A stretch of DNA of 18,473 nt from an uncultured Eubacteriales bacterium (GCA_900545865.1 URAN01000058.1:1-18473); one strand, 5' to 3'; positions 6,974 to 14,132 are shown, counted from the stretch's first letter. Notes: generated by a model not told the origin, from the letters alone. A program made the numbers and translations.

Positions 6974-7006
6974 CGTCTGTCCGTCCGTGGAATTGTCGGA
7001 CAGACG
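6974..7006 (-). other. Hairpin between pyrH and frr
   Basis: A perfect 10-bp GC-rich stem (6974-6983 with 6997-7006) with a 13-base loop, without a T-run on the minus strand. It could limit read-through or protect or process the operon mRNA; it is not a standard terminator. Confidence 0.6.
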
Positions 7007-7036
7007 TTGTTTTCGTAAATTAATTATTTGCGTATT

Positions 7037-7753
7037 TTATTTGGAAACAATTGTTCCGATGTCCTCACCGAGAACGGCTCTCTTTATGTTTTCGGGGTCG
7101 TCAAGGCCGAAAACAATAAGCGGAATATTGTTGTCCATACAAAGCGATGTCGCCGTTGAATCCATAACGCCGAGACCCTTGTTCAATACGTCAAGGAATG
7201 ACAGGGTTTTAAACTTTTTGGCATTGGGATTAACGTGGGGGTCGCTGTCATATACGCCGTCAACCTTTTTGGCAAGCAATATAACTTCTGCGTCAATCTC
7301 CGCCGCACGCAGAGCCGCCGCCGTATCGGTCGAAAAGAACGGATTACCGCTGCCGCAGGCAAATATTACAACCCTGCCTTTTTTGAGATGTGACGCGGCT
7401 TTGAGCCTGATATACGGCTCTGCTATCTGGCGCATTTCGATTGCCGTCTGTACGCGGCACTCAACACCGAGATGTTCAAGCGCGTCAAGCATGGCAAGCG
7501 AATTGATTACCGTTGCAAGCATTCCCATATGGTCGGCACGCGTTCTGTCCATCTCTTCGCCGTTGCGCCCTCTCCAAAAGTTGCCGCCGCCGATAACGAT
7601 AGAAATTTCAACGCCCAAGTCATAGCATTCTTTTATCTTTGCGGCAATCTTGTTGATTGTCGGCTGGTCAAGGCCGAACCCCTTTTCACCGGCAAGAGCC
7701 TCGCCGCTTATTTTAAGCATTATTCTTTTGTATTTTGGTTTTAGGTTTTCCAT
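7037..7753 (-). CDS. pyrH: UMP kinase
   Basis: A 238-residue hexameric UMP kinase of the amino-acid-kinase fold, which converts UMP to UDP with ATP. The phosphate-binding KISGEALAG segment is near the N-terminus, GGGNFWRGR follows, and DHMGMLATVINSLA holds the conserved UMP-binding region. Length is normal for the bacterial family. ATG 7753 is the best start: it begins nine residues before the first beta strand, whereas the frame upstream runs only to a TTG at 7780. AAAGG lies 12 bases upstream. The rpsB-tsf genes that commonly precede pyrH are absent; instead there is a hairpin-rich leader. Confidence 0.96.
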   Translation of the reverse strand: MENLKPKYKRIMLKISGEALAGEKGFGLDQPTINKIAAKIKECYDLGVEISIVIGGGNFWRGRNGEEMDRTRADHMGMLATVINSLAMLDALEHLGVECRVQTAIEMRQIAEPYIRLKAASHLKKGRVVIFACGSGNPFFSTDTAAALRAAEIDAEVILLAKKVDGVYDSDPHVNPNAKKFKTLSFLDVLNKGLGVMDSTATSLCMDNNIPLIVFGLDDPENIKRAVLGEDIGTIVSK

Positions 7754-7783
7754 AAGTTTTCTTTGCCTTTCTGTCCGCAATTT

Positions 7784-7842
7784 AATAAGGGACTAAAAGT
7801 CCCGTCATTCAACCTTTTCAGTGAGGGATTGTATCCCATCAC
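7784..7842 (-). promoter_or_regulatory. Two hairpins in the presumed pyrH leader
   Basis: On the minus strand a long stem (CAGTGA ... TCACTG, with an inner GGGAT ... ATCCC stem and one bulge) at about 7817-7846 is followed by GGGAC TTTTA GTCCC at about 7789-7803. Neither is followed by a T-run. Their place, 35-90 bases before the pyrH start, suggests a role in leader RNA. I know no matching riboswitch. Confidence 0.4.
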
Positions 7843-7849
7843 TGAAAAA

Positions 7850-7900
7850 AATTAAGTGGAACCCGGCGCTTATAAAGGCGGGGGACATCTTAATTTAGTT
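7850..7900 (-). terminator. Probable terminator between the Ser-rich gene and pyrH
   Basis: On the minus strand AATTAAG and CTTAATT enclose a GC-rich core (CCC..CGC / GCG..GGG) with interior loops, followed by a run of seven T. It probably ends the Ser-rich gene transcript. A further hairpin (TTCCGCA / TGCGGAA, about 7947-7976) lies just after that gene's stop codon. Confidence 0.6.
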
Positions 7901-7978
7901 ATTTTACCCTCGTTCCGTTGCGGACGAACAAAACAAAGGCGATTAATTCCGCAAGCCGAATATCAATCGTGCGGAAAA

Positions 7979-8563
7979 TTAATTGCGGTTTGATGAACTC
8001 GATGAACCCGACGAACTTGTTGAACCCGATGAGCTTGATGAGCTTGATGAGCTTGATGAGCCCGAAGATTTCGATGAGCTTGACGAACCCGAGGATTTCG
8101 ATGAACTTGACGAACCCGAGGATTTCGTTGATGACGATGTTCCCGAGCTTGACGAACTCGACGATGAACCCGAACTTGATGAGTTCTTTGACGAATTCGT
8201 TGAGCTTGAACCCGACTTCGTTGAGTTTGAGCCCGACGAACCCGATGTTGAGTCGTTCGATGATGCCGAGCCGCCCTTTAAAATTTCATTCTCTTCTTTA
8301 AGCTTTCTGTTCTCGGTTTCAAGCTGATTTATCTGTGTATTGAGACGGATTATCTCCGCCTCGGCATTGTCCTTTGGAACAGTCGTCGTTTTCGGAAGCA
8401 TTATCAGTCGGTACGAAAGCCCGAATGCCGCCAGAAAAACCCCTATCGCGATAAATAATATTCCGAACGTGGCAAGAATTTTTTTGCCGAGCGGAGTTTT
8501 TACAGATTTATCCGAGTCAGAAATACCCGATTGTATATCATCGGATGATGCAGTATTGCGCAT
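7979..8563 (-). CDS. Small membrane protein with coiled coil and serine/glycine-rich repeat tail
   Basis: I do not recognise a family. The 194-residue product has a polar N-terminus, one transmembrane segment at about 28-50 preceded by Lys-Lys, a coiled coil at about 66-96 with heptad-spaced Ile and Leu, and a tail of nearly pure Ser/Gly/Lys/Thr from about 99 to the end. The tail contains three copies of KSSGSSSSS (27-bp DNA units starting near 8067, 8094 and 8121). By the positive-inside rule the tail should be outside the membrane, possibly as a wall-spanning linker. TM plus coiled coil recalls FtsB/DivIC-like proteins, but no motif supports that role. The start is ATG 8563, with AAAGGA nine bases upstream; the longer frame to 8650 has no such site. 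It appears monocistronic. Confidence 0.8.
   Translation of the reverse strand: MRNTASSDDIQSGISDSDKSVKTPLGKKILATFGILFIAIGVFLAAFGLSYRLIMLPKTTTVPKDNAEAEIIRLNTQINQLETENRKLKEENEILKGGSASSNDSTSGSSGSNSTKSGSSSTNSSKNSSSSGSSSSSSSSGTSSSTKSSGSSSSSKSSGSSSSSKSSGSSSSSSSSSSSGSTSSSGSSSSSNRN
8067..8147 (-). repeat. Tandem 27-bp coding repeat
   Basis: Three near-identical 27-bp units with starts at 8067, 8094 and 8121 encode the repeated KSSGSSSSS unit of the serine-rich tail, within a longer stretch of Ser codons. Such repeats can change copy number by slippage without breaking the frame. Confidence 0.8.
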
Positions 8564-8816
8564 AAGCTTAATTCCTTTCAAAAATTTTATCGTTGATTTT
8601 CTGTTTCTTTTAAAGTTACACCGATTAATCACAATATATATTGCATACACTCTCGCATTGCCCGAGGTATCTCAAACAAATTTCGAGCAATATATCAAAA
8701 TGCAAAGCGGCATACGCGCTTTCATCGTGAATTATTCGGCTGTTACTCTAAGTAGTATATCACATAACACGCCATTTTTCAAGAAAAATTTTTTTGAATA
8801 AATTTTTATCTTAAAA

Positions 8817-10325
8817 TTACGGTCTTCTTCTGCGGCGTTTATGCTTGCTGCGCTTTATATTTACGTACATTCCTCTTATAAACATAAGTATGAACGCAAG
8901 AACCCCTATCCCAAGCAGAATAATAATAGATCGCGTGATTATATTGCTCCAAAGAGCGTCCGCCGCCGCCATAACAGGCCAGAAAAAGCTGCGCTCAACG
9001 TCACGGTTCGCAACAAGAATACCGCTTCCTATTTCCTCACCGCCGAGCAAAACCGACACCGTTCCGATTTGCGTACCTGCCGAAATCGGCGCGGATACCG
9101 ACTCGGGAATGTTCGGGCGTATTTCAAGATTGTCGGCGGTTGTTCCTTTCGGAACAACCACGTTTACCGATTCGACAACCGACAACGTGAGCGAATCCGT
9201 TGACTTGCCGAGCTTAACGCGTATTTCACACGGCATATCATCCTTGCCGAGCGCGCGCATATTATTAAACGTTTCAAATCCCCAATCGAGCATCTCGATA
9301 CTGTCCTTATGCGAATCGGCAACATCCTTTCCTCCGAATATTACGCCGATAAATTCAAGACCGTCACGTTTTGCCGATGAAACAAGACAATTCCCCGCCT
9401 TGCTCGTATGACCGGTCTTTATTCCGTTCGCACCTTTATAATAAAAATTTGTATAACGCATTGTTGACAAAAGTCCGTTTGTGTTTATGTAATAGCGCTC
9501 TTTTTCCGTTTTGTTTGTCGGCGGAATTTTAATATGTGCAATATCGGCAATATTGCGGAATTTATCGAGCGACATTGCCGCCCTTGCTATCTTTGCCATA
9601 TCCGCCGCAGTTGTATAATGGTCATCATCGTGCAGACCGCTCGGGTTGGCAAAATGAGTGTCCGTACAGCCGAGTTCCGCCGCACGGCGGTTCATCATAT
9701 CGGCAAATTCGGGAATACTCTTGCCGATATAATCGGCAAGGGCGCACGCCGCGTCATTGCCCGACGGAATCATGAGTCCTTTAAGCAATGCGTCAACACT
9801 CAAAATTTCACCCTCTTTAAGTGCCATATTGCTGCCGTCGGGGTCTGAATCTTTTAGCATTTCCGCCGTAACCTCAATTTGAGTATCGAGCGAAATTTCG
9901 CCGCGCTCAATCGCCTCTATCGTCAGCAAAGCAGTCATAACCTTTGTTGTGCTTGCCGGGTACATTCGCTTTGTGCTGTCCTTTTCAAAAAGAACCCTTC
10001 CCGATGCCGAATCGATAAGGATGCCCGTTTCACCATCGCCGAGCGCAGGTTTTTCGCCCTGCTTTCTGTCGGGATTCGACTGTTTTTGGGTTGTTTTTTG
10101 CGAATTATCCGAATTGTTTGAGCTGTCTGAGTTATCGGACGATTGCGTTGTCTGTGCGCTTTGGCTGTCGGCATCATTTGAGTTTACGGCAAGGCCGCTT
10201 ATTGACGACATCATCATCGATGCCGAAATCAGCACTGCCGCTCCGACCTTAAATATTGATTTTACCGTGCTTCCGAACCGATATGTTTCGTGTTCGAATA
10301 TACGTGAAATTTTGTTATTTTTCAT
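8817..10325 (-). CDS. dacF: D-alanyl-D-alanine carboxypeptidase (DacF/PBP5-like)
   Basis: A 502-residue penicillin-binding protein of the S11 peptidase family that trims the terminal D-Ala from peptidoglycan stem peptides. The catalytic triad motifs are intact: STTK at 125-128 (nucleophile Ser125), SGN at 188-190 and KTG at 303-305. A membrane segment at about 27-47 acts as signal or anchor, and is followed by a Ser/Asn/Gln-rich linker (about 48-95). A C-terminal transmembrane helix at about 463-487 ends in a strongly basic tail, unlike the amphipathic anchor of classic PBP5. The ATG overlaps the tsaB stop by 11 bases and has GGGAGAG upstream, suggesting translational coupling. No GC-rich terminator follows; the 3' side is AT-rich. 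The symbol is a best guess within the dacA/dacB/dacF group. Confidence 0.93.
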   Translation of the reverse strand: MKNNKISRIFEHETYRFGSTVKSIFKVGAAVLISASMMMSSISGLAVNSNDADSQSAQTTQSSDNSDSSNNSDNSQKTTQKQSNPDRKQGEKPALGDGETGILIDSASGRVLFEKDSTKRMYPASTTKVMTALLTIEAIERGEISLDTQIEVTAEMLKDSDPDGSNMALKEGEILSVDALLKGLMIPSGNDAACALADYIGKSIPEFADMMNRRAAELGCTDTHFANPSGLHDDDHYTTAADMAKIARAAMSLDKFRNIADIAHIKIPPTNKTEKERYYINTNGLLSTMRYTNFYYKGANGIKTGHTSKAGNCLVSSAKRDGLEFIGVIFGGKDVADSHKDSIEMLDWGFETFNNMRALGKDDMPCEIRVKLGKSTDSLTLSVVESVNVVVPKGTTADNLEIRPNIPESVSAPISAGTQIGTVSVLLGGEEIGSGILVANRDVERSFFWPVMAAADALWSNIITRSIIILLGIGVLAFILMFIRGMYVNIKRSKHKRRRRRP

Positions 10326-11058
10326 TAATATTACTCTCCCGATTTAATTTTTCGCGTTCCGTCTTTTCGCGTTCCGCTTGCGAAAGCCGCAAATACATAG
10401 GCTTAAGTTCGGCATAGCCGCACACATCGCCGAGCAAGAGCTTTTCATAACCTATCTCGGCAACCGATGCGGCAAGGTTCATTCTGAGACTCCTCTTTGC
10501 GAATACCGCTCTCTTGCCGAAACGTTCGTTGAACATATCCGCAAAAACGGGCAGGCCGTCACCGAGAAATATAATCTCGGGCGAACTTTCGGCGGACCTG
10601 ACCCTCTCGTCAAGCTCATCGCAAAGCTCCTTCGCCGAAATTGCACGGTCGGGAGTCAAACGCTCCGCGCCCCTGCCGCCGAACAGTGCGTTATAAACCT
10701 GACCGCGGCGTGCGTCAAATATTGGACAGATTATTCCGCCGAAATCGGCAACGTTATACGCCATAGCGTGCAGAGCCGACACAGCCGCACACGGCTTGCC
10801 GAAGGCATGCGCCAACGCCTTTACGGTGGCAACGCCTATCCTTACACCGGTGAACGACCCCGGACCGACCGCGGCGGCAAAACAGTCAATATCGCCGATT
10901 GACATTTCCGCTTGTGACATCATAAAATCAATCATCGGCATTATGTTTTGTGAATGAGTTTTTTTGTTGTTCTGTACAATCTCGGCCGCCAGGCGGTCAT
11001 CTGTCAGCACCGCCGCGGTCGCCGCTGAACAACAGGTATCTATCGCAAGTATATTCAT
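10315..11058 (-). CDS. tsaB: tRNA t6A biosynthesis protein TsaB
   Basis: A 247-residue ASKHA-fold protein that partners TsaD and TsaE in making N6-threonylcarbamoyladenosine at position 37 of ANN-decoding tRNAs. The N-terminus NILAIDTCCSAATAAV and the central GPGSFTGVRIGVATVKALA are diagnostic; it lacks the metal-binding histidines of TsaD, as expected. It starts one base after the tsaE stop, and its own stop overlaps the dacF start. tsaD is not in the window. AAAGG lies 15-16 bases before the ATG inside tsaE, so translation may rely on coupling. Identification is secure. Confidence 0.95.
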   Translation of the reverse strand: MNILAIDTCCSAATAAVLTDDRLAAEIVQNNKKTHSQNIMPMIDFMMSQAEMSIGDIDCFAAAVGPGSFTGVRIGVATVKALAHAFGKPCAAVSALHAMAYNVADFGGIICPIFDARRGQVYNALFGGRGAERLTPDRAISAKELCDELDERVRSAESSPEIIFLGDGLPVFADMFNERFGKRAVFAKRSLRMNLAASVAEIGYEKLLLGDVCGYAELKPMYLRLSQAEREKTEREKLNRESNINEK

Positions 11059-11059
11059 T

Positions 11060-11473
11060 TTATATCGTTATAATCCTTTCGTTCTCATCGTTCGGATTTT
11101 TTTCAAATTCTATTCTGACCGTCGTATCGGGCAAGACACGTTTGATATTGTCCGCCCACTCGATAAGACAAATTCCGTCACCGAAAAGGTAATCGTCCAT
11201 CCAGTCACATTCGTCAACGGACGGGTTTTCAAGACGATAAACGTCAAAGTGATAGACCGTCAGATTCCCGTCGTATTGATTCACAAGTGTAAAGGTTGGA
11301 CTTGTCACCACGTCTCCGCAGCCAAAATAATCAGCAACGCCCCTGACAAAGGCTGTCTTTCCGCATCCCAAATCACCACAGAGCGCAATAACGCTCCCCG
11401 GCGAAAAACTCTCGGCAAGACGCTTGCCGAGCATTCGTGTTTCATTCTCGCTGTGTGTTATATATTTTTTCAT
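11060..11473 (-). CDS. tsaE: tRNA t6A biosynthesis ATPase TsaE
   Basis: A 137-residue P-loop ATPase that energises the TsaB-TsaD complex in t6A synthesis. The Walker A motif GDLGCGKT is at 33-40, SPTF at 58-61, and the conserved HFDVYRL and IEWADNI segments follow. Length is typical. It starts nine bases after the eda stop and ends one base before tsaB, so the three genes are very likely co-transcribed. The upstream AGGCG is about 14 bases from the ATG. Confidence 0.96.
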   Translation of the reverse strand: MKKYITHSENETRMLGKRLAESFSPGSVIALCGDLGCGKTAFVRGVADYFGCGDVVTSPTFTLVNQYDGNLTVYHFDVYRLENPSVDECDWMDDYLFGDGICLIEWADNIKRVLPDTTVRIEFEKNPNDENERIITI

Positions 11474-11482
11474 TTTTTACGT

Positions 11483-12127
11483 TTACGCCTGTCTCGCCGC
11501 GCGGATTCCGTCTATGAACTTCTTCGCGGTTTCGGTTATCGCCTTGTAATCGCCCGTTTTTGCGCCCTTGGTAAGCGATGAACCTGCGCCGACCGCAACC
11601 GCGCCCGCCTTTATCCACTCGCCGACATTATCAACGTCAACGCCGCCCGTCGGCATCATCTTTGCCTGTGGCAGAGGACCTTTTATATCTTTAATTATTT
11701 TGGGTCCGAACAAATCCGCGGGGAATATCTTGATTATATCCGCGCCTGCCTCCATTGCGGTTATTACCTCGTTTATTGTCATACAACCCGGAATGTACGG
11801 TACACGATAACGGTTGCAAAGTTTAGCCGTTTCGAGGTTGAATGACGGGCTTACTATATATGCCGCGCCCGACAGGATAGCAATTCTCGCCGTTTCGCTG
11901 TCGAGAACCGTTCCTGCGCCGAGCAGCATTTCACCGTTCGGGTATTTTGCCGCAAGAGCCTCGATAACCTTGTGCGCCCCCGGGACGGTAAAAGTCAGTT
12001 CGATTGACGGACATCCACCGTCCAAACAAGCGTCGCTTATTTTTATTGCCTCATCGGCATTCTCGGCGCGGACAACCGCAACAAGTCCTGCGTCACTCAT
12101 TTTTTGTATTATCATTTCTTTTTCCAT
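11483..12127 (-). CDS. eda: KDPG/KHG aldolase (2-dehydro-3-deoxy-phosphogluconate aldolase)
   Basis: A 214-residue class I aldolase that splits 2-keto-3-deoxy-6-phosphogluconate into pyruvate and glyceraldehyde 3-phosphate, and often 4-hydroxy-2-oxoglutarate as well. The Schiff-base lysine is Lys133 in IIKIFPADLFGP; VVRAE (Arg20) and IELTFT (Glu43) supply the other active-site residues, and GAGTVL and GCMTINE are the conserved loops. It is first in the eda-tsaE-tsaB-dacF cluster, just behind a promoter at 12165-12193. No kdgK or edd gene is nearby, so it more likely serves uronate breakdown than a local Entner-Doudoroff operon. AAAGGA is 14 bases from the ATG. Confidence 0.95.
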   Translation of the reverse strand: MEKEMIIQKMSDAGLVAVVRAENADEAIKISDACLDGGCPSIELTFTVPGAHKVIEALAAKYPNGEMLLGAGTVLDSETARIAILSGAAYIVSPSFNLETAKLCNRYRVPYIPGCMTINEVITAMEAGADIIKIFPADLFGPKIIKDIKGPLPQAKMMPTGGVDVDNVGEWIKAGAVAVGAGSSLTKGAKTGDYKAITETAKKFIDGIRAARQA

Positions 12128-12164
12128 AATATTGTTACAAGTCCTTTCATATCTTCTGTCTTAA

Positions 12165-12193
12165 ATTATATAACATTATTGTAAATAAAGCAA
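12165..12193 (-). promoter_or_regulatory. Sigma-A promoter of eda-tsaE-tsaB-dacF
   Basis: On the minus strand TTGCTT (12188-12193) and TATAAT (12165-12170) are separated by 17 bases, about 38 bases before the eda start. Confidence 0.85.
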
Positions 12194-12386
12194 GTTTTTT
12201 CTTATAATTTTATATTAAAATATAATTTTTGTTTCAAAACATCGATATGCAAGTTTATTTATATCAAATATCAATATTTTTTTACTCAAATTCACCTATC
12301 GACAAGTTTTTCAAAAATTCCAAATTGTGCAATCCGACAGAATCCTCGATTAAACCGACAAAAAACGGATTTTTTAAAAAAAATTC
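12194..12386. other. AT-rich spacer between divergent promoters
   Basis: Between the eda and pfkA promoters. Open frames on both strands cross it, but they have no ribosome binding site or recognisable product and run into the promoters. I see no clear operator. Confidence 0.5.
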
Positions 12387-12415
12387 TTGCATTACCTTCC
12401 AAAATATGATAGAAT
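12387..12415 (+). promoter_or_regulatory. Sigma-A promoter of pfkA
   Basis: TTGCAT (12387-12392) and TAGAAT (12410-12415) are separated by 17 bases. The predicted start site is near 12421-12423, giving a leader of about 175 bases before the pfkA ATG. Confidence 0.75.
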
Positions 12416-12420
12416 TATAT

Positions 12421-12579
12421 TTGATAGTCTTTAAAACAATGGGGTATATTAACAGTATAAATTTGTTTAAAGCGTGCGATATGCGTCTTATATCGCCGGT
12501 CAGATTTGCGGCGTATGCTCCGCCTTGATTTAAAACTATCAACTGTACAACGTAATTTCAGCGCGGTTCATTCCGCTTT
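12421..12579 (+). promoter_or_regulatory. Structured 5' leader of pfkA (candidate regulatory RNA)
   Basis: The predicted transcript begins with a sequence (12421-12435) that pairs with 12529-12542 in a 14-bp stem with one bulge. Inside are a perfect 7-bp hairpin (GCGATAT 12476-12482 with ATATCGC 12490-12496, 7-base loop) and a 4-bp hairpin (12510-12513 with 12521-12524). A small hairpin (about 12563-12576) follows just before the Shine-Dalgarno at 12583-12589. About 40 bases between the closing stem and the first hairpin look single-stranded. There is no terminator T-run, so any control would act on translation or stability. It matches no riboswitch class I can recall. A 29-codon frame (12439-12528) inside it lacks a ribosome binding site. 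Confidence 0.4.
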
Positions 12580-12598
12580 AACAGGAGGTATATTAATT

Positions 12599-13699
12599 AT
12601 GAGTGAAATTAAAAAAATAGGTGTTATGACGGGCGGCGGTGACTGTCCCGGATTGAACGCGGTTATCCGCGCTCTGACAAAAACCGCTATTTTAAAGTAC
12701 GGCCTTGAGGTTGTGGGAATAAAACACGGCTATCGCGGACTTTATCTCGGCGGCGATGAGTTTGTTCCCCTTAAATTATCCGATGTATCGGGTATTATTT
12801 CAAAGGGCGGCACAATGCTCTACAGCTCAAACAAGGATAACCTGTTTGATTATACCTATACGGATGAGAACGGAAACGAACAACACGGTGACGTATCCGA
12901 TGTCGGCGTTAAGAATCTTAAAGACGCAGGTATTGACGCATTGATAGTAATCGGCGGTGACGGCACTCTTACAAGCGGAAGAGATTTCTCGCGCAAGGGC
13001 GTTAAGGTTATCGGCGTTCCCAAGACAATAGACAACGATTTGGCATCAACGGACACAACATTCGGTTTTGATACCGCTGTTTCCGTTGCAACCGAATCTA
13101 TCGACAGACTCAGAACAACCGCTGAATCACACAGCAGAATTATGGTTATTGAGGCTATGGGTCGTTATGCCGGATTTATCGGTATTGCATCCGCTATTGC
13201 CGGCGGCTGTGACGCGGCTCTTATCCCCGAGGTTCCGTATGACATTAATAAAGTTGCCGAAGCAATCAAGGCTAACCGCGCAAGAGGCAAGGATTTTGCA
13301 TTGGTTGTTGTATCAGAGGGCGCAAAACCTCTCGGCGGTGACGTTGTTGTATCAAAGGTTGTTGAAAACAGCCCCGACCCGATTCGTCTCGGCGGCATAG
13401 GCAACGTTGTTGCAAGTCAGCTCGAAGAATTGGTAGGTCTCGAGGCTCGCGCAACCATACTCGGTCACGTTCAGCGCGGCGGCACACCGACAGCCAACGA
13501 CAGAATTTTGTCTACACGTTACGGCTCGTTCGCGGTTGAGCTTTTGATGCAGGGCAAGTTCGGAAATATGGTTATTCTTGACGGTTCAAAGCTTAGCTAT
13601 GACTCTCTCGAGAACGTTATCGGACAGAATAAATCCGTTGAAGAATCAAGTTATTGGATTAAAACCGCACGTTCAATCGGTATGTGTCTCGGTGACTAA
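12599..13699 (+). CDS. pfkA: 6-phosphofructokinase (group III-like, probably ATP-dependent)
   Basis: A 366-residue PFK, which phosphorylates fructose 6-phosphate in the committed step of glycolysis. Conserved sites: GGGDCPGLN at 12-20 (nucleotide loop), GGDGT at 119-123, PKTIDND at 141-147 with the catalytic Asp, and MGRYAG at 187-192. At the two positions that separate donors, it has Gly122 (equivalent of E. coli 104, the ATP type; PPi enzymes have Asp) but Lys142 (equivalent of 124, found in PPi and group III enzymes). This Gly/Lys pair fits ATP-using members of the mixed group III. The start is ATG 12599, preceded by a perfect AGGAGGT at 12583-12589; the frame upstream to 12506 lies in the leader. 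It is monocistronic. Confidence 0.94.
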   Translation: MSEIKKIGVMTGGGDCPGLNAVIRALTKTAILKYGLEVVGIKHGYRGLYLGGDEFVPLKLSDVSGIISKGGTMLYSSNKDNLFDYTYTDENGNEQHGDVSDVGVKNLKDAGIDALIVIGGDGTLTSGRDFSRKGVKVIGVPKTIDNDLASTDTTFGFDTAVSVATESIDRLRTTAESHSRIMVIEAMGRYAGFIGIASAIAGGCDAALIPEVPYDINKVAEAIKANRARGKDFALVVVSEGAKPLGGDVVVSKVVENSPDPIRLGGIGNVVASQLEELVGLEARATILGHVQRGGTPTANDRILSTRYGSFAVELLMQGKFGNMVILDGSKLSYDSLENVIGQNKSVEESSYWIKTARSIGMCLGD

Positions 13700-13705
13700 T
13701 TCCGA

Positions 13706-13739
13706 TTTTTCGGAAAAATTTAAGTTTTTTCCGAAAAAA
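13706..13739. terminator. AT-rich hairpin after pfkA
   Basis: TTTTTCGGAAAAA (13706-13718) pairs with TTTTTTCCGAAAAAA (13725-13739). The stem is long but AU-rich and has no T-run after it on the plus strand, so it is a probable rather than certain terminator. Confidence 0.55.
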
Positions 13740-13742
13740 TGC

Positions 13743-13771
13743 TTGCAATTTTGTTGCAGTTATGTTATAAT
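13743..13771 (+). promoter_or_regulatory. Sigma-A promoter of rpmE
   Basis: TTGCAA (13743-13748) and TATAAT (13766-13771) are separated by 17 bases, 72 bases before the rpmE ATG. Confidence 0.88.
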
Positions 13772-13843
13772 CTTTAATACTTGTGAAAACAAAACTTTAA
13801 ATTGTTAAAGACAGATATAATATATAAAGAGGTGAAATGACAT

Positions 13844-14050
13844 ATGAAACAAGGAATTCATCCTGATTACAAGCAGACCACAATTAAGTGTGCTTGCGGA
13901 AACGTAATTGAAACAGGTTCGACAAAAGAAGATATTCGTATCGAAATTTGCTCGGCTTGCCATCCTTTCTACACAGGTAAGCAAAAGCTTGTTGATACAG
14001 GCGGCAGAGTTGACAAATTCAGAAAGCGTTACGGCATTACCGAACAATAA
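13844..14050 (+). CDS. rpmE: 50S ribosomal protein L31 (zinc-binding form)
   Basis: A 68-residue L31, a large-subunit protein near the central protuberance that bridges the subunits. The MKQGIHPDY start and HPFYTGKQK segment are diagnostic. It is the C+ paralogue: Cys16 and Cys18 (CAC) and Cys37 and Cys40 (CSAC) form the zinc site, so it is the form usually expressed when zinc is sufficient. GAGGTGA eight bases before ATG 13844 fixes the start. It has its own promoter and a terminator-like hairpin after it. Confidence 0.97.
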   Translation: MKQGIHPDYKQTTIKCACGNVIETGSTKEDIRIEICSACHPFYTGKQKLVDTGGRVDKFRKRYGITEQ

Positions 14051-14063
14051 GAATTTTACATTT

Positions 14064-14090
14064 ATACGGCACAGTTTCTGTGCCGTATTT
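14064..14090 (+). terminator. Terminator after rpmE
   Basis: A perfect 11-bp stem (14064-14074 with 14078-14088) with a 3-base loop, followed by a short T tract. Read-through into the HAD gene, which has no obvious promoter of its own, is possible. Confidence 0.75.
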
Positions 14091-14132
14091 GCTTGTTATC
14101 GGGCAAAAATAATACCAATGAGGTGACTTTTT

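Noticed and set aside
7918..8327. Plus-strand frames with Met/Ser/Asn-rich and Asp/Glu/Leu/Pro-rich repeats
   Set aside because: They are antisense images of the serine-rich tail of the minus-strand gene and have no ribosome binding site; the repeat pattern is explained by Ser/Gly codons on the other strand.
12439..12528. Short plus-strand leader peptide before pfkA
   Set aside because: A 29-codon frame lies in the leader, but it has no Shine-Dalgarno and no run of regulatory codons, so I keep it only as a remark on the leader.
12282..12542. Minus-strand 86-codon frame over the pfkA promoter and leader
   Set aside because: It has no ribosome binding site or recognisable product and covers a good promoter and a structured leader.
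12506..12598. Upstream start for pfkA adding 31 residues
   Set aside because: The perfect AGGAGGT at 12583-12589 sits inside this extension and serves ATG 12599; the extension has no family similarity and lies in the structured leader.
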